A DNA stretch of 64,000 nucleotides, taken from assembly GCA_002104895.1 (NCBI GenBank), contig MCFG01000226.1, forward strand, positions 21,001-85,000, in the 5' to 3' direction. The notes below the pieces were generated by a model. The model searched no databases. It worked only from the letters and a program-made list of their open reading frames with translations, and had not been told where the DNA came from. The stretch comes from Anaeromyces robustus (Eukaryota > Neocallimastigomycota > Neocallimastigomycetes > Neocallimastigales > Neocallimastigaceae). Made by a program: the position numbers and the translations under genes. Within the stretch, counting starts at the first letter, position 1, and each line of letters opens with the position of its first letter. Positions 13,406 through 26,696 of the stretch are shown here, piece by piece.

Positions 13406-13641
13406 AATAATAAAAAATAATAAAAATTAATAAAAATCATAAAACAATCATTAATTTAAGTTGAAATTTGTCATAAATATGTATATGTATGTATATATAT
13501 CTGTGATAATAATAAATAAATAAATAAATAAATAAAATAAATAAATCAAATCCAAATTAATTGAATAAAATAAAACAAAAAAAATAATATAAAAAGAAAA
13601 ATTTGTATAAAAGATTATTAATTTAATTTTAAAACTTTTTT

Positions 13642-15424
13642 ATGTTTTCATTTCTATTTCCAAAAAAATATCACAAAATGAGTAATGTGAATGACGGCGA
13701 TAGTGCGAGCGGTCATAGTCCTAAAGAAGAAGTCATAGATATTGCTGATACTCATGTTTTTGATATTGATGATAATCTTTTTACTGACAATAGAGGGGAT
13801 TGGGCTTTAAATAATTTTAATTTTAAAAACAATAAAAGTAATAATTCCTTTAATAAAAAATCACGCACATTACGAAATTATTATGCTAAACAAAATGAAT
13901 TAATTGAACAATTTTCAAAAATTGATGAAATGTTAGAATGTATTCGTAGAGGTGAAGAATATGTATTTGATGAAAAAGATAGTCAAAGCTTACGTGCAAG
14001 AATGGCAATTCGAATTAGTTTTATTGCAAATGTTATATTATTAATTATAAAAATTGTTGCTTTAGCAAGAACTGGTAGTTTAGCAGTTTTAACTTCTTTG
14101 GGTATGTCAATTTAAATTTTAAAAAGTTTTCCTTTTTATATTATAGATAATTTTAGATATTTTAAATATTTTATATATATTATTACATAATATTTAAAAT
14201 ATCTTCAATCATATATTTAATATATTTATTTTTTTATAATATATATTAGTTGATTCATTATTGGATTTATTATCTGGTAGTATTTTATTTATCAGTAATA
14301 AAGCTATTTCTAAAGTTAATTTTTTAGATTATCCAACAGGAATGGTAAATTTTTATATATATATATTATAGTTAATAATTTTATTAAAATTATTATTAAT
14401 TACTATTATATTCTTTTCTTTTATTAATGTTAATAATATAAAAATAATTGGGTATATAATATAGGAAAGATTAGAACCTCTTAGTGTTATTGTTTTTTCC
14501 TGTATAACTGCTTGTTCTTCACTCGAAATTATAAGTGAAGCTATAAATAATTTAGCATCAAATGAATCATCTAATATATCAATGGACTGGTTTGATATAT
14601 CTCTTTTAATTACTATAGTTATTACTAAAACTATATTATGGTTATGGTGTAGAACTATTAATGAATCTACTTCAGTTCAAGCACTTGCTCAAGATCATAG
14701 TAATGATATTCTATTTAATATTGTAACTACTATTATTGCCATTATAGGTAAATATTTTTATATATTATATATTTGTAATATATAATATATTTCTATTTTT
14801 TTTATTTTTTTTATTTTTTTATTATAATATTATTAATATTACTTTTGTCATATAAATATTATACTTTTTTTTTTTTAATTTTTTTTAGCTTCAAAAACTG
14901 TTTATTTTATTGATCCTACTGGTGCTATTATTCTTTCAATTTATATTATTTTTAATTGGATTAAAACTGCATTATATTATATTAAAATGATGACGGGTAC
15001 AACAGCCTCACCAGAGGAAATTCAAAAATTGACTTATTTAGCTTGTAGATATGATAGTAGAGTTATTAAAATTGATACTGTACGTGCTTATCATGTAGGA
15101 GTTAAATTATTTGTTGAAATAGATATTGTACTTAACAAAGATGTTTCACTAGTGGAAGCTCATGATGTTGGTGAATGTTTACAAGAATTAGTTGAAAAAT
15201 TACCAGAAGTTGAAAGAGCTTTTGTACATATAGATTATGATTATTTACATCAAATTGAACATAGTAAAGCTAATTATGCTTCATTACCTAATGGTGAAAA
15301 ACAAAAACATAAAAAATCTGGTTCTCTATCTATATTTAGCAATAAATTAAAAGATAAAGAAAAAGATGAAAGTAGTAGTAATGATAGTAATAATAATAAT
15401 GGTAACAGTAGTAATTATTCATAA
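13642..15424 (+). CDS. Cation diffusion facilitator, manganese-type
   Basis: Four exons: 13642-14101, 14250-14344, 14465-14747, 14889-15424. They give 457 residues in phase. Six membrane segments are visible, in order: the one around SFIANVILLIIKIVALA; the one containing VDSLLDLLSG; RLEPLSVIVFSCITA; the one around LLITIVITKTILWLW; the one after ALAQDHSNDILFN; and AIILSIYIIFNWI. The metal-site signatures in segments 2 and 5 are both Asp-x3-Asp (DSLLD and DHSND). That pattern marks the Mn-CDF subgroup, whereas zinc members have His-x3-Asp. The cytosolic C-terminal domain is intact (VRAYHVGVKLFVEIDIVL, VERAFVHIDYDY), followed by an Asn/Ser tail. It is likely a proton-coupled Mn2+ (or Fe2+) exporter into an organelle or out of the cell. 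A second in-frame ATG at 13678 is an alternative start. Confidence 0.93.
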
Positions 15425-15680
15425 CACATAATAATTATAAATATAAAATAAAAATCAAAAAAAAAAAAAAATAAAATAAAATAATAGAATAAAATAAATA
15501 AATTAAAAAAAAAATAAAATAAAACTATAACAAAAAAGAATTAGAAAAAAAAAAGTTAACTATTTAAAAATGCATATCATAAAAAAATCTATATTAAATA
15601 TACCTTGTTTATATTTTTTTCATCTTTATTATTACTATTTGATATTATCATCTCTTTAAATTATTATTTTTCACTTATAA

Positions 15681-15715
<35 letters not shown>

Positions 15716-16204
15716 GCATATATAGATATAATACAAAACTATATTTAATTTAATAACTATATAATTATATTAGATAATAGAACGAAATAAACTAACAAGT
15801 AAATAAATAAATGAATGAATAAAAAAATAAAAAATAAAAAAAAAAAAAAAAAAAGTCTGAATAAAACAAGTTAATGATAATAAATAATAATTGTAACATA
15901 TGACTAAATCAAGAAATAAATAAATTATATAAATTAACAATTTATTCATTTTATAATAATATAAAAAATAATATTTTTATTTATTATTAATAGGTTTTAT
16001 ATATAGTTCTTTTTTATACATTTATATTTAATATATATTTTGATAATAGTATTATTTAGTAGTTAAAATTATTTATTTTTTTTTTTTTTCTTTTATTTTA
16101 TATGTTATATTTATTTTTTTCTTACTTTTTTATTTTTATTTATTTATTTATTTTATTTTTATTTTATTTTATTTTTATTTTTTTTTTTTTTTTTACTTTT
16201 TTAT
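15425..16204. other. Convergent 3' spacer
   Basis: This lies between the stop codons of the plus-strand cation transporter and the minus-strand coiled-coil gene. It holds poly-A (15689-15715) and poly-T runs and (TTTTA)n. No gene seen. Confidence 0.6.
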
Positions 16205-17940
16205 TTATTTGAGATTTTTACCATGTCTGTCACAAACCCACCTTACTTTTTTATCATTGGTATATTTTTTATTTAGACCACCAAATACATTAGAATAATC
16301 ATAACGTTTTAAAAATCCTTCTAGTTCGTTTCTTGATATTCTAATGAACGATTCTAATGCATCTACATTCTTTCTTTCATCTTTATATACTAGTCTTTCC
16401 TCTTTTATAACTTTTTGAATTTCATGAGTTATTGTAATGAAATAATCAGAAGGTTTAGTTTTACCAAGAGCTTTTGTAACTTCCATTGGCCAATTTTCTC
16501 CATAGGATTCTATAAAACAATTAATACTATATAAAAGGAATGGTCCAAATAAACTAATTAATTTGTAAGGATCACGAATAGAATAAGGTGTTGTTTCTAA
16601 TAAATGTGTTTCATTATCTACATTTTCACAAATACCTCCAGAACATTCACATAATAAATGAAGATTAAATAAACTTTTATTCCAATTTGAAAAATTCATC
16701 CAATAATTTAATACTTTGCTATTTGAACACTTTTTTGGATCAGGTAATATAATAAACATTCTTGGAGCTTTTGATTTTGTAGTTCCTAAAAGTTTTGAAC
16801 CTAATATGGATGTATTATTTAATAATTCTAATGCTTGTCTACAATTACCATCAACTAAAAGATCATCAATTTTATCTAATAAAGTAACATGTTCTGTTAT
16901 ACATATTTTTTCTTCCTCTTTATTTTCATTTTCTTCTTCATCTTCATTTTTTTTATTCTTTTTTTTATTTTCATTTTCTTCTTTTTCCCTTTTTCTACGT
17001 TCATCTTTCATTTCTGAAAGTTTCTTTTTCTTTTTTTCGAGTTCTTTTTCTAAGTTTTCAATTTCTTCTTTTAATTTTTTTTCTTCTTCTGTTTCATTTA
17101 AATCATTTTCAGATGAACTTCTACTAATTCTATCAAAACTTCTTGAAAACCATGATCTTCTACTTTCCTTTTTTAAACGAAAACTTTCATCTTCTGGAAC
17201 ATTATCAATATCTAAATTAAAAGTATTGGTACCAACATCATGTATTTCATCACATAACTATATATATTAATTAAATATATGCATTTATTATGCATTTATT
17301 ATTTTTATATATAAAGTATATTTTTTATTTTTCCATTTTTATGTATTTATTTTTAAAAATTAGATTTTGATGTTAAAATTTATATTAAATATTTTTTTTT
17401 ATGGATGATATTATCCGGTTTTTTAAAATATATAAATTTAAATATATGGTTATATATAAATTATATTTATATATGATAAATATATATATAAATATATAAA
17501 TAAAAATAATTAAATAATTAAATAAATAAAAAATTGAGTATATATATTATTTAATCGTACTTGCATATAAATATTATTTAACAATTATTTATTCCATTTA
17601 TATTGTTTCTATGAAAATACCTTTTTAATTCTTTGTTCAGTCTTTCTTTTTGATCTAATTTTTTCGGTTGAAGTTTTCTTACAAAAACTATCTGATTTAG
17701 TTAATATTAAATTGATATCTGTATGAATTTTATCAATTGCAGTGGCTCTTTCTCTTTCCTTTTTTTTATTATTTTTTGTTTTTCTTTCTTCAGGATTTGA
17801 TTCGTTAGTTTCTTTTAATTTTGTGATAACATTTTCAATAAAATCACTATATTTTTTTATAAATTCGGTTTCATTATCAGCATTGTCTTTTGAGAGTTCC
17901 TTTAATTTATCAACATCATTACTGATTAATGTCAGATCCA

Positions 17941-17941
<1 letters not shown>
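16205..17941 (-). CDS. Coiled-coil protein with fungal signalling-type C-terminal module
   Basis: Two exons, 17941-17621 and 17257-16205, give 457 residues in phase. Residues 1-107 are charged and helical. After a Ser/Arg-rich linker (RRSWFSRSFDRISRSSS) comes a Glu/Lys coiled coil of about 80 residues. The C-terminal half has CRQALELLNN, then PRMFIILPDP, LFNLHLLCECSG, HLLETTPYSIRDPYKLISLF and GPFLLYS, and ends in VRWVCDRHGKNLK. From memory, a similar order (PRLFIVLP, then LYFLCEC, then a His-containing GYDL segment, then YG.YVL) occurs at the ends of many multidomain proteins in Mucoromycota and other early-diverging fungi, including kinase and repeat proteins. No enzyme domain is visible here, so the biochemical role is unknown. 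Confidence 0.75.
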
Positions 17942-17975
<34 letters not shown>

Positions 17976-18814
17976 TTTATTTTATTTTATTTTTTCAATT
18001 TTTTTAAATTATTTTTTAACGGAGTGAGATTGTAGTCGTTTTTATTTTTTCATAAAAAAAATTTATTTAATAAAAAGAATTAAAGATAAAAACTGTTGAA
18101 AAAAAATTATTTATTCCTAATTTTTTTTTATATCTTTTAATAATTAATCATAACTTTAAGGTTTTATTTGGTAATTAATAATAAATTATTTTTTATATTT
18201 GATAACTATATAATATATAAAACGCTATACAATAAATATAATATAAATGAAATACATATATTCAAATAATATATGTAGCTAATATATACAAAATAATAAA
18301 TACTTTATTTTCAGTGGTATTTATTTTTAAAATTTTAAAAATTTAAATGGATTTATTAATTTATTATTCTATATTATAAATTAATAATATGATGGTTATA
18401 TATGATATAATTTATTATTTTAATACTTGAAAGCCTTAGATTTGATTTAGTTTTAATTGTTTTTTTTTTTTTTTTTTTTTAATTTTTTTTTTAATTTTAG
18501 TAATAGTATATTGACAGACTATATGTAGTAATAAAATATATATATATATTTATTTTTTATTTTATTTTTTTTTTTTTTGTATATGTTAATTTTTATACAG
18601 TATTAGATTTATATTATTACAAATTTCATATTTTATTATTAAGAATACGTTTTTTCATAAATTGAAAAAAAAAAAAAAAAATCTTTTTTTAGGCATTTAA
18701 ATATTTTTATTAAACTTTATTTTTTATGAAATATTTAATAATAATAAAAAAGAATTTTAAGATTAAATTAAATATATAACAAGTACATATTTTAAAATGA
18801 TAGGTAAAAATAAA

Positions 18815-18878
<64 letters not shown>

Positions 18879-18955
18879 GAAAAAAAGGTAAATATATACT
18901 TTTATAAAGTATGATCAGTTATTTCAATTTTTTTAAAAGAAAAGAAAAGAAAAAT

Positions 18956-19009
18956 AAAAAAGAATGTTAAAGTCATTAATTATAATTAATGACTTTAACA
19001 TTCTTTTTT
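18956..19009. repeat. Perfect 54-bp palindrome
   Basis: The two halves are exact reverse complements with no loop. The centre is ATTATAAT at about 18979-18986. Each arm contains AGAATGTTAAAGTCATTAAT. The arms include mixed GTTAAAGTC sequence, so this is not a simple repeat. Such a structure may be the remains of a fold-back or miniature inverted-repeat element, or an extrudable cruciform. Confidence 0.85.
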
Positions 19010-19610
19010 CATTAATACCATCTTCATAGTCAAATGATAAAGATAAATTATTATATAAAAAAAGAAAATTAAAAACTTTAATAATTAAATAAGAATTATC
19101 CAAATTTTCTAATATATTTTTAATTGTAACTTTATTTATTATAAATTTTGAGAAATTTTAAAATTTTTTTAAAAAAATTTAATAAATAATAATATTGTAA
19201 TAGTTAATAATAATGTAATGATAATATTAATTAATGTATGATTATTAAGAAATTAATAATGATTGATATAATAAATTAAAGTATAATAAAGTAAAGTAAA
19301 ATAAGTATAACTAGAAAACTGAAAAATGTTACAGAAATTTCTATTAGAAGTAAATTATTAGATTGGTATAAGTCATTATAAACTTATGATTAATTATCAT
19401 ATAAAATAAAAATAATAATATGAACATAACATAATAATCGTTATATTTTTTTTACTAAAAAAAGATTAATCATTAAAATAAATAATAATAATTATGAAAC
19501 TAAAATATATATTAAAACATTACTAATCATTACTAGTAAATCTAGTATTGATTGATCATCATAGAAAATTATTGAGAATACTAATAATATAGTGAATATT
19601 ACTGACACTA

Positions 19611-19768
<158 letters not shown>

Positions 19769-20279
19769 ATTATAATTATTCTTGTTATTATTATTAATAT
19801 TATTATATATATATTTTTTATATTAAATCAATAATCAAAATTCATTATAAAAATATAGTTATTAATAATTGAAATGAATTTTAATTGTTTATCATATAAA
19901 ACATATAAAAATACACTTTTGAAAGATATTTAAAAGTACGAATTGTCAAATTTAATGAAAATTGTGAAGATTATATATATACGTAAATAATTAAATCAAG
20001 ATTTTTTATTATTATTATTTTTTTTTATTTTAATTATATCAATATATATAAATATTAAACATTTTGAGTATTTTATAGGAAATTAATGTTATTTTTAGAA
20101 ATTTTATAAAATTTGAGAGTTCGTATTGGTTATAATTACAAAAGGGGTTTTTTAATATATTTTTTAATATTTTATATTTTTTTAATAATATTATTAATTA
20201 TTTAACTATTTTAAAATTATTATAAAATATATTATAAACTATTATTATTATTTTACGTTCTTATATATTCTTTTTTTTA

Positions 20280-21799
20280 TTAACCACAGCATCCACCACC
20301 ACCACTTTCTTGTTTTTCGTTAGGATTAATAATATTTTTGTCATCTGAAGCTTGACTTTTCGCATTGTCAATTAATCTCTTTTTAATATCACTTTTTTTT
20401 AATTAGGTTTATATGATAATTGTTATTATTATATATAAAGTTATTACAAAGTAATTTAATTGAATTATTAATTAATATATAAATTGATTAAAAAAGATTT
20501 CTTTCTTTTTTTTTTTATCATCTATATACAAAAATTATATAATTTTTTTTTATTTTTTTATATACCGTGCAAGTGAGAAGAAAGCCTCTTCAACACCAAT
20601 ATTTGATTTAGCACTAGTTTCAAGGAATCGAATACCAAATTCTTCAGCAAGACTTTCACCTTGTTCTTTTGTGATCACCTATTAAAATATATATACATAT
20701 ATATAGGGAAAGAGAGAGAGAGAATATATATAATTATAATATACAAATTAGCTATTGATAAATTGTTGATATATATATTATATATTTTAAATATTCTTTA
20801 TTTATAATTTTCTAGTAAAAAAAATTTTTTTTACCTTTTTTTCTAATATATCACATTTATTACCAATTAAAATTTTATTTGCACCTTCACTTGCATGTTG
20901 TTCAATATTACGAATCCAATTTCTTATATCTAATTTTTGTTCATATTATATTATTAATATTATTGATATTTGTTAACTATTTGTTATAATTATATATTAA
21001 GATTCTTATCAACTAAATTTTGAAAAATTATTTATATTATTGATTTTATAATTATTTTAAAAAAATCTTTTTTTTCTCTTATGAATCATACTATTAAATG
21101 ACCGTTCATCCGTTACATCATATACCAGAAGTATACCCATTGCACCACGATAGTACGCTAATATTATTATATAGTGTATTTAATACAAACAAGTTTAATT
21201 AATAATAAAAAAAATTAAAAATTAATAACTATTTTTCTTATTATTATAATTGTTATATTCATGTATAATTTTATAATATATGTAAAATAAAACAGATAAT
21301 AAAAAAGAAAAAAGGAAAAAAAAATATACGATAAAAAATAATGAAATATTTCCTTTATAGAATACATCTAATTAATATATATATATATATTAATTTATTA
21401 TTATTATTAATATATACCAGTAGTAATAGTTCTAAAACGTTCTTGACCAGCGGTATCCCAGATTTGAAGTTTGATTCTTTTACCATCTAACTCAATTGTA
21501 CGAATTTTAAAATCTATACCAATAGTTGTAATAAATGATGGTGTAAAGGAATCTTCTGAAAAACGAAGAAGTAAACAACTCTTACCAACACCTAAAAAAA
21601 ATATTAATAAATGTTTGAATATATAATTAAAAAATATATATAATATATATATAGAGAAAAAGAAATCAAGTTTAGTATTATAATTTATATTTATTATTTT
21701 GTATCACATTGTAAAAATGATAAAATAATACATACCACTATCACCAATTAATAGTAGCTTTATTAAGTAGTCATAACTAGCACTTTTGCTTGTTGTCAT
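20280..21799 (-). CDS. Rab8/Sec4-type small GTPase
   Basis: Six exons: 21799-21736, 21591-21418, 21157-21092, 20929-20835, 20678-20566, 20391-20280. They give 207 residues in phase. All GTPase motifs are present: the P-loop GDSGVGKS (split by intron 1), switch [39 protein letters not shown] and [21 protein letters not shown] and the switch/interswitch sequence match the Rab8/Sec4/Ypt2 group, which drives secretory vesicles to the plasma membrane with the exocyst. The C-terminus SGGGGCCG carries two cysteines for geranylgeranylation, an XCCX arrangement. The stop is followed immediately by a second in-frame TAA. The last intron ends in an A-run plus AAG. Rab10-like naming cannot be ruled out, but the exocytic clade is clear. 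Confidence 0.95.
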
Positions 21800-23095
21800 T
21801 TTCTAAAAATAATAATAATTTTTTTTTTATTATCTATATAATTATAATAAAAATAAAAGTAATAATAATTAATATTATATAAAGTTAATAATATTTGGAA
21901 AAGATATTTATAAAAAATATTTTCTTATTTATAAAAAATTGATTTTTATATGAAATCCACTATCATTTTATATAATTTTAATATCATATAAGAAATATAA
22001 TATGATATTTTTTTTTTTAATTATTAAATATTTTTATAAACTCGTTAATTAAAAGATGTAAGTATTTATAATTTTTCATTATAGTTTTACTCTACAATAA
22101 TGATAAATCAATAAATAATTCTATAGAATAATATCATGATAATAATACATATTACATATTATACTTCTTTTTTTTTTTTTAAATTGACATATAATGATAG
22201 CTTTTTTTTTCGTTTTTAATTTTTTTTTTTTAGAAAAAAAGTGAATATCCAATATATGAATTTAAATTGATGATTTTGCTTTTAATGCAGTATTATTTTT
22301 TTAATTTTTTATTATATGTTTTTTTTTTATAATATATATTTAAAATTAAAAATGTTAACGGAGTTTTGAAATAAAATGATGCAAATTAGTACCTTTTTAA
22401 TAGTATTATATTATACAAATAATAATAGTAATAGTTATAGTTAATAGGAAAAAAAATGTAAAAGGGAAAACTGAAAAAGTATTAAATAATGAAGAGTAAT
22501 GAATGTCTTTTTTATATTATAATATTTAAATAAATTAAAAAAATAATATAAAAAATTATAATAAAATAAAAATGGAAATGTAAAAAAAGTTTTAAAAAAT
22601 TATAATGACAATACTAAATTTTTAAAATTGAATAAGATATTTTAAATAATCATTAATATTAAATTAAATAAAAAATAACAAATTTTTTTTATATTATAAA
22701 AAAAAAAAACAACAAATTTTATTAATTAAAAATTTAAAGTAAAAAGAATAAATAAAAAATTATAAAATTTAAAAATTTTATTTATTAAATTTTATTTCAT
22801 GTGGAGTAGAAATAATATAGAAATTGATTAATATTACAATTGTTTTGTTATTTTTATTTTTATTTTATTAATAATATATATTAAAATGAGTAATATTATT
22901 TAATAACTCAAATCTTAATGAATAAAATATAGTATTTGGTAAATGAATATATATTAATAATTTGAATTTATGGATTATACATATCAGATTTATTATTGTT
23001 AAAATGATTTTTCTTTTAAATATTATAGTATTAATTAATAAAAATATTGATAATTAATTATAACAATAACAATAATAATAATAATAATAATAAAA

Positions 23096-23364
23096 TTATT
23101 ATTTAATGGAATGAAGATTTAGCTATTTTTTGCATTTTTTTTTAAAAATATAATATAAAGTTTAAAATTTACATATAATCAAACATTTTATTGAATAATA
23201 ATTATAATATTGAATAATAATAATAATTAAAAATATATAATAATAATCAATTATTATTTAATGAAACGAAATAAAGGCTTAGCTATTATTTTATACACTT
23301 TTTCAAAAATATAATATAAAGTTTAAATTTTACATATAATCAATCATTTTATTGAATAATAATT
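23096..23364. repeat. Two-copy direct duplication, about 115 bp each
   Basis: Copy A is at about 23096-23214 and copy B at about 23251-23364. Both contain TTATTATTTAATG-AA, then TTAGCTATT, AAAAATATAATATAAAGTTT and ACATATAATCAA-CATTTTAT, then TGAATAATAATTA. The copies differ by scattered substitutions and short indels, and an A/T-rich linker separates them. It is unlike the surrounding simple repeats and looks like an old local duplication. Confidence 0.75.
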
Positions 23365-24058
23365 AAACTCTATTTATTTATTATTTTAAATTAGATAGAT
23401 TTTAATAAAAAAAAAAAAAACTTTTATATTAATTTTTCTCTTTTATCATTCCTTCATGGTGAAATATTTAAAAAACAATATTTTTTTTATTAATTTTAAA
23501 ATTCATTATGATAATAAAATTATTATTATATATACACATATACACGCAGAAAAAAGAAAGAAGTTATAAATTTAATCATTTAAAATTTTACGATGCATAA
23601 ATATATATAATTAATATATTTATAAATTCATTCATTATTTGACTTCAAAAATTTAAGTTCGTTTTTATATTTTTTATCTTTATTTTTATTTTTATTATTG
23701 TTGTTATTTTATTTTTTTTTTTCATTTTTATTTTTATATTTATTTGTATTTTATTATTTTATTTATTTTTATTTTTATTTTTATATTTATTTTTATTTTA
23801 TTTTTTATTTTTTATTTATTTATTTATTTTTTTTTTGCTTAAAAATTATGCACATATTTTTTCCTTTGTTATTTTTTATATATCTATTATAACAAAAATA
23901 TATGTACAATTTTAATTTATTAATATTCTATATATATGCTTTATATATTTTTTATAATATATGTTATTCTATTTAATAAAGGATGATATATATAATTATA
24001 AATATATAAAATATATATATGAATAATCCTTTTTTCTTTATTTACATATTATTATTTA

Positions 24059-24061
<3 letters not shown>

Positions 24062-24150
<89 letters not shown>

Positions 24151-24376
24151 TTTATTATTTATTATTTATTATTATTATTTATTATTTATTATTTATTATT
24201 ATTATTTATTATTTATTATTTATTATTTATTATTTATAATTTATTATTATTTATTATTTATTATTTATTATTTATTATTATTTATTATTTATTATTTATT
24301 ATTATTTATTATTTATTATTTATTATTTATTATTTATTATTTATTATTTATTATTTATTATTATTTATTATTATTT
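24062..24376. repeat. Composite ATT / TTTATT microsatellite
   Basis: An (ATT)n block (about 24062-24134) is followed by TTTA units and then alternating TTATTATT and TTATTTA units for over 200 bases. The higher-order pattern suggests repeated slippage. It reads open as Tyr/Leu/Ile but is not a credible protein. Confidence 0.9.
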
Positions 24377-24546
24377 GTATTTAATTTTCAATTATTCTAT
24401 TTTGTATTATTATTAACTTCTTTTTTATTTTTGTGTTATATTTTTTCTAAGTTTTTTTTTTTTATTATTTTTTTTTTATTTATCTCAGGTTTTATTAAAT
24501 TTTAAATAATTTTATGAGTAAGAAGAATTATTTTATTTTAACGAAT

Positions 24547-26665
24547 TTATTCTATTTGTTGTTTCTCGTCTTTTGCTGATGTATATTCACTTTTATTTTC
24601 ATAAACTTCTTGAAGAGTCTCCTTTTCTAATGATATAATATTTATTTTATTATTACTATTTTCTTTTGTTATTTCTTCACTTGATGTAGCCTCATTCTTT
24701 TTTTCAGAGATTTCTTTAAGACGTTCATTTGCTTTTAAAATTTTTAAATCCAATCTATTTGATAAATTATAAATGTATATATATATATATATATATATAT
24801 TTAATAATTATACATTATTTTGTAATTATTTTGTAATTAAAATAAAATGAAATATAATGAAATATAATATAATATAATATAATATAATATAATATAATAT
24901 AATATAATCAATATAAATAAATAATAAATAAAAACCATTTATTTTTTTTCAATATATACCTAAATTCCATAAAGAAACCTTTAAATGATTTGGCTTTATT
25001 TAAATGTTTTTGAGCTTTAACAATATCATTTGTTTCAGTATATAAAAGACCTAGTTCAAAGTAAGCAAAAGGTAATATATATGATTTTTTGGGGAAAAGA
25101 TGTTTACTTTGAATAATATGTGTAAGAATTTCTTCACTTTCTTCATAACGTTTCAACATACGATAAATGGATCCTGTAATAACTCTGTAGACATATTCCT
25201 TTTCTATCATTTTTTTATTATTAGTATTAAGATTTAATGAAGATGAAGATTTTATAAAACTTTTTGTTTCTATAGTTGAAGATGAAGAGGCCTTTTTATT
25301 TTCATTCTTTTCATCCTTTTCATTTTTCTCATCCTTTTCATTTTTTTCATTTTTTTCTTGTCCGGAATTTTCAATATTATTTTCTTTTCTTAATGCTAAT
25401 GCCATTTCTAATCGCTTTTTATCCATACAAGGAATACCATCCCAAAGATACATAAATTCAAGAACAGCTACTTCTACATCATTATATTTATCTTCTTTAA
25501 TACGTTGAATAACTCCTTGACAATACTGTTCAATATCAATCATTTTACTTTGATTTGTTTTATAAAGTTTTTCAGATTGGTCAAAATACTCTTTGGCTTT
25601 TTCAACATTAGAAATCATACAAGATAAAATACCCGCAAGGTATGAAAAGAATATTTCACTGTAATATTTATCTTCTATTAAAACATCTAAAAGTTCTATA
25701 CCCATTTCCCATTCTTGATTAAAAACTTTATTTAAAATAAGTTCATACTGGAAAAGGTGATTAAGTTCAATAAAATAATTTTGTGCTTCATTTCCTTGAG
25801 TAAAAGCAGCAGATGAAGTTTCTAAATCTTGAACTAATCTAACAAATCTACCTTGGAAATAAAGTTGAATAGCACTATTTGGATACATTTCTAAACCTTT
25901 ATTAACAATGGTTTGACCTTCTTCTAAATCACTTGTTACTGAAGCCGGTGCTAATGAATTAAATATTGAGAAGTAAAAGAGTTGAGCAGATAATGCCATT
26001 GAACTATATAAGTTTTTTTCCTCTACACATTGATTTAATAATTTCATTCCTTGTTCTCTGTCACTTTTTTTTTAAATAATATAAAAAAAAATAATGATAT
26101 TCATAATAATCATAATAAAAATAGTAACAATATAAAAGATAATTAGTTAATAATATAAAATTATACTAATGATTTAATTAAATTTAATAATATTATATTG
26201 TAATTTATTCAATTTTTACTGTTCAATTTATATATTACCTTGTAATACCAAATACTGAAATTATGCTTAAAATTTTTGGTGGTAATACAGATAGTAATAA
26301 TTTCGATGAGCCAATTCTTTTTATTATTATTGTTATTAAAATTTATAATTATATATTCATATTTATTATAATTAATTAATATTCCTTATCATTGTTATTT
26401 ACATTTGATATTTATAGATTAATCTATTTTATATATTTTATATTCTAATAAGTGTTATATTATATAGTTTAATAATAATAATTATATACCCAAATAAAAT
26501 ACCATGAAAAGTATGTTTATCCATTAATTTTTTGTTTTCTTCTAAATTATCTTTAATATCGTTCCAACATGAGTTATATGCACTCCAAACTTTTTTTTTT
26601 TTTTTTGATAATATAATAATTTATAATAAGTAATAAGAATAAATAGTAGTAGTAATAAATAAATA

Positions 26666-26696
<31 letters not shown>

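Larger units (their letters stand above)
11898..13641. other. Intergenic spacer with hairpin and AAAT microsatellite
   Basis: No gene seen. It contains AAAAC repeats at about 11965-11993, a 16-bp-stem hairpin at 12007-12040, a smaller hairpin near 12587-12612 (ATGATTTATTT / AAATAAATCAT), (AAAT)n at 13089-13166 and again near 13513-13540, and a poly-A run at 13379-13402. The rest is A/T-rich filler. Confidence 0.6.
21800..24546. other. Intergenic region with direct repeat and microsatellite
   Basis: No supported gene. It holds a direct duplication (23096-23364), poly-T tracts, a T-rich stretch at 23660-23840 that reads as Phe/Tyr/Leu in one frame, and a long ATT/TTTATT microsatellite (24062-24376). 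The end nearest 21800 should contain the Rab promoter. Confidence 0.6.

Noticed and set aside
18798-19090. Met-initiated poly-Asn mini-frame with a possible second exon SNDKDKLLYKKRKLKTLIIK
   Set aside because: The only usable donor and acceptor give an incompatible phase with an immediate stop, so the two pieces cannot form one protein.
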